A DNA stretch of 64,000 nucleotides, taken from assembly GCA_003598065.1 (NCBI GenBank), contig QZKR01000120.1, positions 110,368 through 174,367 of the forward strand. Reading direction: 5' to 3'. The notes beneath the pieces were generated by a model. The model did no database searches and was not told the DNA's origin. It saw only the letters and a list, made by a program, of their open reading frames with translations. Position numbers and translations under genes: made by a program. This DNA comes from Myxococcales bacterium (GTDB lineage Bacteria; Myxococcota_A; SURF-8). Positions 37,896 to 46,034 of this stretch are shown here, piece by piece; position 1 is the first letter of the stretch; each line of letters opens with the position of its first letter.

Positions 37896-38460
37896 GCTCG
37901 CGGGGACCGTCGCCGTTTACGGCGGCAGTTTCAACCCGCCTCATATGTGTCACCAGATCGCCGTGCTTTACGCGCTTGAATGCGCCGGCGCGGACGCGGT
38001 ATGGCTGGTTCCCTGTCACCGGCACGCCTTCGCCAAGGCGCTTGCGCCCTATGACCTGCGCCGCGCCTGGTGCGAGGCGCTTGCCGCGCCCTTCGGCGAA
38101 CGCGTCCGCATCAGCGATATCGAACGCGAACTGGGCGGCGAATCGCGCACGATCGACACCATGGACGCGCTTGCGGCGCGCCATCCGGACCTGCGCTTCT
38201 CGCTCGTTCTCGGCAGCGACATCCGCGCCGAGCGAAACGCCTGGAAGCGCTTCGACGAACTGGAGCGGCGCTTTCCCATTCTCTGGATCGGCCGAATGGG
38301 CCACGCCGAATCGGCGGACGACGCGCTCGTCCTGCCGGACGTGTCCAGCCGCCGGATTCGATGTCTGCTGCGCGAAGGCGGCGACGCGTCGGACTTTGTG
38401 CCGCGCCGCGTCCTCGACGCCGTGCGCGCCTCCGGCTGGCGATGGCCCGAAGAAAAATAA
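37873..38460 (+). CDS. nadD: Nicotinate-nucleotide adenylyltransferase
   Basis: A 195-aa nucleotidyltransferase that adenylates NaMN to NaAD, the substrate of NadE. The motifs are G18-SFNPPH24 with MCH27 (the HxGH-like site) and VSSRRIR (the ISSTxIR motif) near the C-terminus. It overlaps nadE by 23 bases in another frame and completes a three-gene operon for the last steps of NAD synthesis. Confidence 0.92.
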   Translation: MPATGEPKLAGTVAVYGGSFNPPHMCHQIAVLYALECAGADAVWLVPCHRHAFAKALAPYDLRRAWCEALAAPFGERVRISDIERELGGESRTIDTMDALAARHPDLRFSLVLGSDIRAERNAWKRFDELERRFPILWIGRMGHAESADDALVLPDVSSRRIRCLLREGGDASDFVPRRVLDAVRASGWRWPEEK

Positions 38461-38487
38461 CTCTTGATCGTTCTCATTGGAGGTTGC

Positions 38488-39369
38488 ATGCGGAATAAAT
38501 TGAAACTCACCGTTCTTGTCGTGTTTATCGTCGCCGGACTGCTGGCGGCTTCCGTGCAGGCGGAACCGTTCGTTCCGAAGACGGGCAAGGAACGGCAGGC
38601 CGTTATCCTTCGACAGGTGGCTAAACGCTTCGTTGTCGATCGGAACGCCAACCGCGACGGACTGCGCAAACTCGCCGAGGTCGCCGATGCGACGATCGTC
38701 ATCGACGATGGCGGGCAGTTTCCGCCCAAGTCGCTTGTCGAGGACGTGGCCGCGTCGGGCGCGGCAAGCACGACGATCGTTTTGCCTCCCACCTTCGCCG
38801 AGGCCCATCTGCGGCGGCTGGCCGTGATCGGCGGCGACGTCGAACTGTATTTTCGCGTTGACGCCAAGATTCTCACGGCTGAATTTTTAGCCAAGCTGCG
38901 AACGCTTCTGCCGCGCCGGGTGAGCCTGGAAATGCCGGCTTCCGCTCTGACGGCGGAGCTTCTTGGGCGTCTAGACGGCGCTCGCCTGTCGCGGCTTGTT
39001 TTGAAGCTTGAGACGGGGGCGAATCCTCCAGCGTCAATCCTCGATGCCCTGGGGAAAAAGCCCTATTTCGTGGAAGCGCTTGCGCCGTCGGATTTCTCCC
39101 CCGAAGCCCTGCGCGGATTGGCCGGTTTGAAGAAAGGCCGCGTGATTCTTGAGGCCGTGGGCCAGGGACCGCGAGGCGAATTGGTGAAGACCGTCAACGC
39201 GCTCGGCGGGCTGGAGAGCGGCGCTCAGCAGCGAGGTCTCATCAAACCCGAAGAGATCGCCCACTACACCGCCCTGGAGAGGCTGCGCGTGTTGACCATG
39301 AGCCTGGAGAACTGGGAGGTGACGGAGACGTTCATCCGCCTGATGAACAGCCAGGGCGAGTTTCACTAA
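38488..39369 (+). CDS. Secreted protein of unknown function
   Basis: A 293-aa protein with a clear Sec signal peptide (residues 1-26, cleaved after SVQAE). The mature part is rich in Leu/Ala/Val with a repeating strand-helix feel (for example LRRLAVIGGDVELYF, LSRLVLKLETG), loosely like a leucine-rich or periplasmic alpha/beta fold. No family is recognised. GGAGG precedes the ATG. It begins 27 bases after nadD and may be read through from that operon, but nothing ties it to NAD synthesis. Confidence 0.7.
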   Translation: MRNKLKLTVLVVFIVAGLLAASVQAEPFVPKTGKERQAVILRQVAKRFVVDRNANRDGLRKLAEVADATIVIDDGGQFPPKSLVEDVAASGAASTTIVLPPTFAEAHLRRLAVIGGDVELYFRVDAKILTAEFLAKLRTLLPRRVSLEMPASALTAELLGRLDGARLSRLVLKLETGANPPASILDALGKKPYFVEALAPSDFSPEALRGLAGLKKGRVILEAVGQGPRGELVKTVNALGGLESGAQQRGLIKPEEIAHYTALERLRVLTMSLENWEVTETFIRLMNSQGEFH

Positions 39370-39448
39370 GCCCCAACAGGCAATGTAGAACCTCTTTCCC
39401 TCTTTCCTCGGCGCCGAGCAAAAAAACGAACCCGCGGCAATTTTGCCG

Positions 39449-39489
39449 TTGACAACCCCTGCCCCCCGTGTTATTGCAGATAATATGCA
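39449..39489 (+). promoter_or_regulatory. Promoter and palindrome at the start of the Fur-family gene
   Basis: TTGACA (39449-39454) is followed 17 bases later by TATTGC. The inverted repeat TTGCA-GATAATA-TGCAA (39473-39489) covers the -10 region and the ATG at 39485. It contains a GATAAT core as in Fur boxes and could be an autoregulatory operator. Confidence 0.4.
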
Positions 39490-40009
39490 ACACCGAACCA
39501 CACCAAATTGCTCCCCCGGCTGCGGTCCTGATGGCTGTTGCTCCGAAAAATTAAGGGAAGAAATCTCCCGCGAGGGAGGACGCGTTACGCGCGAAAGAGA
39601 AATCTTGTTGCATTTTATTTGCGAATACAAGGGACATTTCACCCCCGAAAATTTGCAGAAAAAGATGGCCGCCCGGAAAGTTGAAATGGCCCTGACCACC
39701 ATCTACCGCAACTTGCCGGCTCTGCTGAAGGCCGGCATCATCCGCCGGACGACGCTGTTCGAGGATCAGGGCAAGTCTGCGGCCGTGTATGAGCATGTCT
39801 GGGGCCGCCCGCACCACGATCATCTGGTGTGCCAAAACTGCGGCAAGCGGGTGGAATTCCAGTACCCCGCCTTGGAGGTGCTTCAGGAAGCGGCGGCGCG
39901 CGAACACGGCTTCGCGTTGGTGTCGCATCATCTGGAATTGATCGGTTTGTGTCCGGATTGTCAGCAGACAGCGGACAGCGCTGGAAAAGGCAAGGAATCC
40001 GATTCATGA
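39485..40009 (+). CDS. Fur-family metal-dependent transcription regulator
   Basis: A 174-aa Fur-type repressor. The winged helix contains ALTTIYRNLPALLKAGII; the metal and dimer region has GRPHHDHLVCQNCGK (His-rich site and first CxxC) and CPDC near the end (second CxxC of the structural zinc). An extra Cys-rich N-terminus (CSPGCGPDGCC) is unusual. The genes downstream end in feoAB, so iron is the most likely signal, but Zur- or PerR-type sensing cannot be excluded. There is no clear ribosome site before the ATG at 39485. Confidence 0.88.
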   Translation: MQHRTTPNCSPGCGPDGCCSEKLREEISREGGRVTREREILLHFICEYKGHFTPENLQKKMAARKVEMALTTIYRNLPALLKAGIIRRTTLFEDQGKSAAVYEHVWGRPHHDHLVCQNCGKRVEFQYPALEVLQEAAAREHGFALVSHHLELIGLCPDCQQTADSAGKGKESDS

Positions 40010-40239
40010 GCGTCCGACGCCATATCGAAGTGGATTGCTGCGCTTCGGGCGGGGCGGCCTGCGCGGAAAGCGAAATGCGTTGCGATTGCGGCTGTCTGCT
40101 CGCCTGTCTCAAGGACGGCATGATCGAGTTGAAGTGCCGCCGCTGCAAGCGGACGGTTCTGTTGCGTGTGGAGGCCGCCGACGGATCCGGCGCGTCGGGC
40201 GCTGGCTGTCCCGGCAGCCCCCGATTCTTGCGATCCTAA
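40006..40239 (+). CDS. Small Com-like zinc-ribbon protein
   Basis: A 77-aa protein whose ATG overlaps the stop of the Fur-family gene (ATGA). Residues ~24-50 contain CDCGCLLACLKDGMIELKC followed by RRCK, a double-CxC/CxxC zinc ribbon closely resembling Com, the translational activator of phage Mu mom and its bacterial relatives. Extra cysteines occur at the N-terminus (DCCASGGAAC). It probably binds RNA or metal. Tight coupling with the Fur-like gene suggests a shared metal-response role. Confidence 0.65.
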   Translation: MSVRRHIEVDCCASGGAACAESEMRCDCGCLLACLKDGMIELKCRRCKRTVLLRVEAADGSGASGAGCPGSPRFLRS

Positions 40240-40314
40240 GGCAAGCCGCCTCTTCCGCTTCTTTGCGCAAGAGGCTTTCAAACTAAAAACCAGCGGCCAG
40301 CGGTCGAGAACCCA

Positions 40315-40361
40315 GAGCCCGGATTTGCGCCGAACGCGACGCGAATCCGGGCTTTTTTTTG
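40315..40361 (+). terminator. Terminator after the Fur/Com pair
   Basis: AGCCCGGATT...AATCCGGGCT forms a long stem extended by GCG/CGC pairs around a short loop and is followed by TTTTTTTT. Confidence 0.92.
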
Positions 40362-40397
40362 TCCCAAACTACCTGACGACGAGAGGAGACACACACG

Positions 40398-41165
40398 ATG
40401 AAACGCACGCTATCGGTTCTGACTTTGGCGATGATCGGACTGGCGCTATCGCTCCCGGAAGCAAACGCCGATCGCCGCATCTTCGGCTACACCTACCCTT
40501 ACATGACCCTTCCCGAAGGCGCTTTCGAGATCGAACACTATTTGGACATGGGCCTCAACGGCTGGGACGATCCCAACACGCCCAAGCAGGAAAAAGAGTG
40601 GACCGAGGTGGACTGGACTCATCAGGTGGAATTCGAATACGGGATCACGGACAACCTGGATTTCGGCTTTTACAACGTCTTCCGCCAGAAGCCGTACGAC
40701 GATTTCGTCTATGAAGGGTTGAAGCTGCGAACGCGTTATCGTTTCGGCGAACGCGACCGGTACGGCCTCGATCCAGCCATCTATTTCGAAGTCGGCTATT
40801 TCGGCGACGAAGTGAAACTGGAAGAGATGTTGATTTTATCCAAGGTCCTTGGCGGCTGGGAGTTGTCGTTTAACCTGAAGGGCGAGCAGGAATACAAGTT
40901 GAACGACAAGGAATGGGAGTTTGAAGTCTTGCCGCTGTTCGGCTTCGGCTATCACTTCAACCCGCATGTCGCCTTGTCCCTGGAATACTACGGAAAATTG
41001 AAGATCGAGGGCGGCGAATACGAATACTTCGCCAATTACCTCGGTCCGGCGCTGAGCGTCGCGGGCGGCCCTTTTTACTGGACCTTGGCGGTGCAGCCGC
41101 AACTGGGAACACGCGACGGCATCGCAGCGGTGCAGATCCGTTCGCTCTTCGGCATCCAAATATGA
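40398..41165 (+). CDS. Outer-membrane beta-barrel protein
   Basis: A 255-aa protein with a signal peptide ending at EANADR and a mature part built of amphipathic strands rich in Tyr/Trp/Phe, alternating with short charged turns, such as VEFEYGITDNLDFGFYNVF. The last residues SLFGIQI are barrel-like. No specific porin family is recognised. GAGGAG lies upstream. The stop overlaps the next ATG. Its position between a Fur-type regulator and feoAB suggests a role in iron-related transport or redox, but this is inference. Confidence 0.68.
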   Translation: MKRTLSVLTLAMIGLALSLPEANADRRIFGYTYPYMTLPEGAFEIEHYLDMGLNGWDDPNTPKQEKEWTEVDWTHQVEFEYGITDNLDFGFYNVFRQKPYDDFVYEGLKLRTRYRFGERDRYGLDPAIYFEVGYFGDEVKLEEMLILSKVLGGWELSFNLKGEQEYKLNDKEWEFEVLPLFGFGYHFNPHVALSLEYYGKLKIEGGEYEYFANYLGPALSVAGGPFYWTLAVQPQLGTRDGIAAVQIRSLFGIQI

Positions 41166-41470
41166 GGAACCCCATGCGATCCCTCTTCATGAGTCTCCTC
41201 GCGATCGCTCTGGCGGGATGGCTGGTCGTGGCCTGCGTCACGGCCGGCGCTCGCCCGGACGCCTCCCGTCTGGCAGCGGCCAAATGCGGAGCCTGTCACC
41301 TGATCCCCCAGCCCGGCGCACTCGACGACGCACGCTTCGACAAGGTTATGGAAAAACACCGGCGTAGAGCGCCACTGTCGGAGGAACAAAAGGTCATGCT
41401 GCGAGAATACTTATCGGGACAAGAAAACGGCTCACATTCGACAGGAAACGATAAGGATACAAGCCTATAA
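41162..41470 (+). CDS. Small monohaem c-type cytochrome-like lipoprotein
   Basis: A 102-aa protein whose ATG overlaps the previous stop. The signal peptide ends in LVVAC, a lipobox-like site. One haem motif CGACH lies at ~residue 42, followed by LIPQPG, as in short cytochrome-c domains, and the helix RAPLSEEQKVMLREYL typical of the C-terminal helix of class I cytochromes. It could pass electrons to or from iron at the outer surface. Confidence 0.65.
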   Translation: MRNPMRSLFMSLLAIALAGWLVVACVTAGARPDASRLAAAKCGACHLIPQPGALDDARFDKVMEKHRRRAPLSEEQKVMLREYLSGQENGSHSTGNDKDTSL

Positions 41471-41485
41471 TAAGGGAGATCATCC

Positions 41486-42307
41486 ATGGCCGCGCTCCGC
41501 TTTGCCGTTAAGGTTCCCGCCTTCCCTTCCCTTCTTCTTCTGACGATCCTGGTTATCGCCTCAACGGCCCCCTTCCCCGCTTCCGCCGCCGACACCCTGG
41601 AACCGTTCGACGTCGGTGCAACCGACTTCGAGTTTTACGCCGGCGCGGCGGGTTTGGGAAACGACAAGTACGAATCGTCCGTCTTCGGCGAGTTCGCGCT
41701 GGGCTATGGCCTGACCGAACGCCTGTCGGGATACGTCGCGGGAAGCGCGGTGGGCAACGAGTACTTCCGCCAGGGAGAGGGTTCGCTGGCCTTCGGCCTC
41801 TACGGAACTCCGCTCGACACCGACCATGTGGACCTCGATCTGATTCTCGATCTGGGAATCTCCGGCGCGGGCCTGACCGACTTCGGCGTGACCCCCGGCG
41901 TCGAACTCAATTTCGACCTCGCGCCCGATCTGGCGCTGTGGGGCGTATACCTCCTGATTGAGGAAGCGATCGGGGGACGCGACGCCTCCGTACCGGACGA
42001 TCCGGCCACGCCGAACCAGGATGAAAGCGAACTTCGCTTCGAGCGCAATTTCGACACGCTGCTGACCCTGGGAACCTATTGGACGGCGGCGGAGGGCCAC
42101 CAGCTTCTGCTCCAATTCGACAGCGCGATCCATCACACGCCGGAGGCCGGCCAGGAACGTTTCGAAATCGGCGGGGCCGCCCTCGGCTACAACGTGGCCG
42201 TGCACGAGGCGGTGGAACTCATCAACGAGATCGGTTTCGACGTCCCTCAAGAAGGCGAGAAATTCAACGTCGGATTATCGACCGGCGTCCTGGTCACGAT
42301 GCCGTAA
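41486..42307 (+). CDS. Outer-membrane protein with barrel-like strands
   Basis: A 273-aa protein with a signal peptide (to ASAAD) and about ten alternating strand segments, for example GEFALGYGLTERLSGYVAG and ETLLTLGTYW-like stretches. AAGGGAG precedes the ATG. It begins 15 bases after the small cytochrome gene and ends 35 bases before feoA, so it belongs to the same probable transcript. No known family was recognised. Confidence 0.65.
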   Translation: MAALRFAVKVPAFPSLLLLTILVIASTAPFPASAADTLEPFDVGATDFEFYAGAAGLGNDKYESSVFGEFALGYGLTERLSGYVAGSAVGNEYFRQGEGSLAFGLYGTPLDTDHVDLDLILDLGISGAGLTDFGVTPGVELNFDLAPDLALWGVYLLIEEAIGGRDASVPDDPATPNQDESELRFERNFDTLLTLGTYWTAAEGHQLLLQFDSAIHHTPEAGQERFEIGGAALGYNVAVHEAVELINEIGFDVPQEGEKFNVGLSTGVLVTMP

Positions 42308-42342
42308 CGAAAAAGCGCCTCTAGCGACAAGGAAACAAAATC

Positions 42343-42582
42343 ATGACGGCCGCATCCACGACGCTGAAAGACCTGAAACCGGGACAGCGCGCGAAAGTGA
42401 CGAATGTCCGGACCGCCGGCGGCGTGAAACGCCGGGTGATCGAAATGGGGCTGACCGTCGGATCGATCGTCGAGGTCGAACGGGTCGCGCCGCTGGGAGA
42501 CCCCATCGGCATCAAAGTGAAAGGCTTTCGACTCTCTTTGCGCAAAGAGGAAGCCCAGGGCGTCGATGTGGAGTTGTTTTGA
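42343..42582 (+). CDS. feoA: Ferrous iron transport protein A
   Basis: A 79-aa SH3-like domain protein that supports FeoB. The core motif is RVIEMGLTVGSIVEVERVAPLGDP, and the C-terminal LSLRKEEAQGVDVEL strand pair is typical. It lies 75 bases ahead of feoB in the same operon. Confidence 0.92.
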   Translation: MTAASTTLKDLKPGQRAKVTNVRTAGGVKRRVIEMGLTVGSIVEVERVAPLGDPIGIKVKGFRLSLRKEEAQGVDVELF

Positions 42583-42657
42583 ACGGGAGAATTTTCGCCA
42601 AACGACCAAGCCGGGAGACAAGAAGAAAAACCGTCGCCCAGGGAAAGGGAAAGCTCG

Positions 42658-44811
42658 ATGAAAACCAAGCTCGTGGTGGCGCTGGCGGGAAATCCCAATT
42701 CCGGCAAGACCACTCTGTTCAACAACCTGACGGGCGCCAGACAGCATGTGGGAAATTATCCGGGCGTCACCGTCGAGCGTAAACAGGGCGTTTGCCGGCA
42801 CGACGGGATCGAGATGCTGATCGTCGATCTGCCGGGAACGTACAGCCTCAACGCCTGCTCCGCCGAGGAGGAGGCGACCGGGAAATTTCTCATCGACGAG
42901 AAGCCGGATGTAGTCGTTGACGTAATCGACGCCTCCAACCTGGAGCGCAATCTGTATCTCGCCGTGCAGTTGATGGAACTTGGCGCGCCGCTGGTTCTGG
43001 CCTTCAACATGAGCGACGAAGTCCGGGCGCGTGGAACCCAGCTTGATAAGGACAAACTGTCCGCCGCGCTCGGCGCGCCGATCGTTCCAACGATCGGCCA
43101 CAAAGGAGCGGGAATGAAGGAACTGCTGAGCGCCGTCGCCGCCGTGGCCGCGAACGGCAAGGGACGACAGGGTTTGACCGTCGATTACGGCGTCGAGATC
43201 GAGGCGGAGATCGGTGACGTCCAGGCGGCGCTGGAACAAGACGGCGAAAATCTGAACGGCGCAAGCCGCTGGCGGGCCGTAAAACTGCTGGAAAGCGACC
43301 GGGAATCCTTTCTGCGCATGGCGTCCCCCGAACTGATCGTGCAAGTCGAGAAAAGCGCCGCGCAAATCGAAGGATGTCTGAACGAGCCCCCTGAGACCGC
43401 CATCGCCAGCCGCCGTTATGCCTTTATCGCCGATGTCTGCCGAGAAAACGTACATACGGCAGTCGAGCCTCGCCGAACCATGACGGACGCCATCGATGCG
43501 GTGGTCACGCATCGCGTGCTGAGTCTGCCGATTTTCATGGGTCTTATGTATCTCGTTTTTCAGCTCACCTTCACGCTCGGCGAACCGCCCATGGGCTGGA
43601 TCGAGGCGTTTTTCGGCTGGCTCGGCGACATGGTGGCGTCCTGGTGGCCGACGGGCATCGAAAGCCCGCTGAAGTCGCTGCTCGTCGATGGAGTGATCGG
43701 CGGCGTGGGGGGCGTCATCGTGTTTCTGCCGAACATCCTGCTGCTTTTCCTGGCCATCGCCATCCTCGAAGACACAGGCTACATGGCGCGGGCCGCGTTC
43801 ATCATGGACCGGCTGATGCACAAGATCGGCCTGCATGGTAAGAGCTTCATTCCCATGCTGATCGGCTTCGGTTGTTCGGTGCCGGCGATCATGGCCACCC
43901 GCACCCTGGAAAGCCGGCGCGACCGGCTCGCCACGATGCTCGTGACGCCGCTGATGAGCTGCGGCGCGCGCCTGCCGATCTACGCGCTCATCATTCCCGC
44001 ATTTTTCCCCGCGCCCTGGCGCGCTCCGATGCTCTGGACAATTTACGTCATCGGAATCATCCTTGCGGTTCTCGCGGCGAAATTGCTGCGCAGCACCATT
44101 TTAAGGGGCGAAGCGACGCCTTTCGTCATGGAATTGCCGCCGTACCGGATACCCACGCTCAGAAGCGTGGTGATCCACATGGGCGAGCGCGGCTGGCTCT
44201 ACCTGAAGAAAGCGGGCACCATCATCCTCGGCATCTCGATTCTGTTATGGGCCATGAGCAGCTATCCGGAAAAGATGGCGTTCGAGCGGGACTATGAGGC
44301 CGAGGCCGACGCGGCGCGCGCGGCTTACCTAGCGGAGCCCCATAAAACCGACGATGCGGAAACGTTGTACCTCGAAAAGCTCAAAGAAATAGAGCGGCAG
44401 CGCAACGGCGAGCAACTCGCCTATACGGTAACGGGACGAATCGGACGCGCCATCGAGCCGTTGCTGCGTCCGATGGGATTCGATTGGAAAATCGGCGTCG
44501 CGCTTATCGGAGCCTTCGCCGCCAAGGAGGTTTTCGTCGCGCAGATGGGCATCGTCTACGCCGTCGGGGAGGCGGACGAGGAATCCGAGGCTTTGCGGGA
44601 ACGGCTGGCGTCGAATTACACGCCGCTCATCGCCTTCTGCATCATGCTTTTCTGCCTGATAAGCGCCCCCTGCATGGCGACGATCGCCGTGACGCGGCGC
44701 GAAAGCGGCTCCTGGAAATGGGCTCTGTTGCAGTTGGGAGGACTCACGTTTCTGGCCTACGTGCTGACCGTCGCGGTGTACCAGGCAGGCAAAATTCTGA
44801 ACATTGGATGA
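42658..44811 (+). CDS. feoB: Ferrous iron transport protein B
   Basis: A 717-aa Fe(II) transporter of the inner membrane. The N-terminal G-protein domain has G1 GNPNSGKT (residues 11-18), the G2 region GNYPGVTVERKQG, G3 DLPGTYSL and G4 NMSD. Two Gate domains follow, with GFGCSVPAIMATRTL carrying the conserved cysteine. Length is near the usual ~750 aa. Iron enters as Fe(II), which fits an anoxic or microoxic lifestyle and the haem-bearing neighbours. Confidence 0.97.
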   Translation: MKTKLVVALAGNPNSGKTTLFNNLTGARQHVGNYPGVTVERKQGVCRHDGIEMLIVDLPGTYSLNACSAEEEATGKFLIDEKPDVVVDVIDASNLERNLYLAVQLMELGAPLVLAFNMSDEVRARGTQLDKDKLSAALGAPIVPTIGHKGAGMKELLSAVAAVAANGKGRQGLTVDYGVEIEAEIGDVQAALEQDGENLNGASRWRAVKLLESDRESFLRMASPELIVQVEKSAAQIEGCLNEPPETAIASRRYAFIADVCRENVHTAVEPRRTMTDAIDAVVTHRVLSLPIFMGLMYLVFQLTFTLGEPPMGWIEAFFGWLGDMVASWWPTGIESPLKSLLVDGVIGGVGGVIVFLPNILLLFLAIAILEDTGYMARAAFIMDRLMHKIGLHGKSFIPMLIGFGCSVPAIMATRTLESRRDRLATMLVTPLMSCGARLPIYALIIPAFFPAPWRAPMLWTIYVIGIILAVLAAKLLRSTILRGEATPFVMELPPYRIPTLRSVVIHMGERGWLYLKKAGTIILGISILLWAMSSYPEKMAFERDYEAEADAARAAYLAEPHKTDDAETLYLEKLKEIERQRNGEQLAYTVTGRIGRAIEPLLRPMGFDWKIGVALIGAFAAKEVFVAQMGIVYAVGEADEESEALRERLASNYTPLIAFCIMLFCLISAPCMATIAVTRRESGSWKWALLQLGGLTFLAYVLTVAVYQAGKILNIG

Positions 44812-44822
44812 AAGGACTCGAC

Positions 44823-45014
44823 ATGGCCGAGACTATAATTGTGTGGTTTATCGTCGCCGGCGCAGTCGGACTGGCGGCGAGGTTCATCTATCGGACTCTG
44901 ACCGATAAAAATGCCCGTTGCGGATGTGAAACAAACTGCGATTTTTCCGCCGGATGCCGGAATAGAGGGATGAAACTTCCCCGCCGCGACGGGAAAGCGA
45001 AAGAGGAAACCTGA
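44823..45014 (+). CDS. FeoB-associated Cys-rich small membrane protein
   Basis: A 63-aa protein starting 11 bases after feoB: one transmembrane helix (TIIVWFIVAGAVGLAARFIY) and then a cytoplasmic CGCETNCDFSAGC cysteine cluster. This layout matches the FeoB-associated Cys-rich membrane proteins found after feoB in many bacteria, which may regulate FeoB or bind iron. AAAGGA precedes the ATG. Confidence 0.82.
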   Translation: MAETIIVWFIVAGAVGLAARFIYRTLTDKNARCGCETNCDFSAGCRNRGMKLPRRDGKAKEET

Positions 45015-45072
45015 TCCGCCTCCCGAAACGGCGCGCAAAATCGAAAAAGCGACGCCGGGACGCGATTTTTGC

Positions 45073-45101
45073 TTGACAGTGCAGGGGGGCTTCTGTTAGA
45101 G
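45073..45101 (+). promoter_or_regulatory. Candidate promoter of the tRNA-Val/infC transcript
   Basis: TTGACA (45073-45078), 17-base spacer, TTAGAG (45096-45101), placed 46 bases upstream of tRNA-Val. The -35 is perfect and the -10 is weak. Confidence 0.45.
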
Positions 45102-45147
45102 ACGGGAATCGCATTTCGTTGCCCCTGCGGCGTGAAAAGAATGCAGT

Positions 45148-45223
45148 AGGCACGTAGCTCAAGTGGTAGAGCGCTATCTTGACGTGGTAGATGTTGGCGG
45201 TTCAAGTCCGCCCGTGCCTACCA
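45148..45223 (+). tRNA. tRNA-Val (GAC)
   Basis: A 76-base cloverleaf: acceptor AGGCACG/CGTGCCT, D stem GCTC/GAGC, anticodon stem CTATC/GGTAG with loop TTGACGT (GAC), T arm GGCGG-TTCAAGT-CCGCC, CCA encoded. It is followed directly by nine T residues and then by infC. Confidence 0.94.
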
Positions 45224-45266
45224 TTTTTTTTTGCAAGTAGCCGATAACTGCTGGAGGAGGGCCGCC

Positions 45267-45800
45267 ATAACCAAAGGAAAAGAGAAAAGCGTCCGGGTAA
45301 ACGAGGAAATCCGGGTGCCGCTGGTGCGAGTTATTACCGATGAGGGAGACCAACTCGGCGTTTTGAAAATCGAGGAAGCCTTGGACAAGGCTACCGAAAT
45401 GGGACGCGACCTTGTCGAAGTCTCGCCGACGGCGGATCCTCCCGTTTGCCGGATCATGGATTATGGCAAGTTCAAGTACCAGCAGGCGAAGAAGCGGCAG
45501 GAAGCCAAGAAGCGCCAGACGGTCATTCTCATCAAGGAGGTGAAGCTGAGGCCGAAGACGGAGGCGCATGATGTGGAAACCAAGCTCAAGCATGTGATGC
45601 GCTTCCTGGACGAAGGCAATAAGGTGAAAATCTCGGTCGTTTTTCGCGGCCGCGAGATTACGCACCCTGAATTAGGACTGAGTGTGCTGAGGGATATCGT
45701 CGTACGTATCGGCGACACGGCGATCATCGAGGTTGAACCACGGCTCGAAGGGCGGGCGATGACAATGATGGTGGCCCCGAAAGCCGAGAAGAGCGCATAA
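45267..45800 (+). CDS. infC: Translation initiation factor IF-3
   Basis: IF-3 binds the 30S subunit and checks the initiation codon. Both domains are present: N-terminal VRVNEEIRVPLVRVITDEG and C-terminal VKLRPKTEAHDVETKLKH...KISVVFRGREITHPELG. No ATG is available at the expected N-terminus. An ATA at 45267 lies 6 bases after a strong GGAGGAGG and gives 177 aa, the normal length. In other bacteria infC starts with rare AUU, AUC or AUA codons so that IF-3 represses its own synthesis. A TTG at 45231 is the alternative but has no ribosome site. Confidence 0.93.
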   Translation: MTKGKEKSVRVNEEIRVPLVRVITDEGDQLGVLKIEEALDKATEMGRDLVEVSPTADPPVCRIMDYGKFKYQQAKKRQEAKKRQTVILIKEVKLRPKTEAHDVETKLKHVMRFLDEGNKVKISVVFRGREITHPELGLSVLRDIVVRIGDTAIIEVEPRLEGRAMTMMVAPKAEKSA

Positions 45801-45812
45801 GGAGCAGTTGAG

Positions 45813-46019
45813 ATGGCAAAAGTGAAAATGAAGACGAACCGGGCCGCGGCGAAGCGGTTCAAGGTCCGCGACGGCGGGTCCGTGAAACGGAAAAAAGCAT
45901 TTCATTCCCATATCTTGACGAAGAAAACGACCAAGCGCTGCCGCAATCTGCGCAAGCGGGCAACGGCGGATACGGTCATGACCCATGCGGTGCAGGGTCT
46001 TCTGCCGAACAGCCGCTGA
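45813..46019 (+). CDS. rpmI: 50S ribosomal protein L35
   Basis: A 68-aa basic protein with the L35 pattern [17 protein letters not shown] and [34 protein letters not shown] precedes the ATG. It lies in the conserved infC-rpmI-rplT order. Confidence 0.96.
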   Translation: MAKVKMKTNRAAAKRFKVRDGGSVKRKKAFHSHILTKKTTKRCRNLRKRATADTVMTHAVQGLLPNSR

Positions 46020-46034
46020 AAGGGAGTTGGCATC

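Noticed and set aside
45224..45232. T9 run after tRNA-Val as a full terminator
   Set aside because: There is no hairpin other than the tRNA itself, and infC follows at once without another clear promoter.
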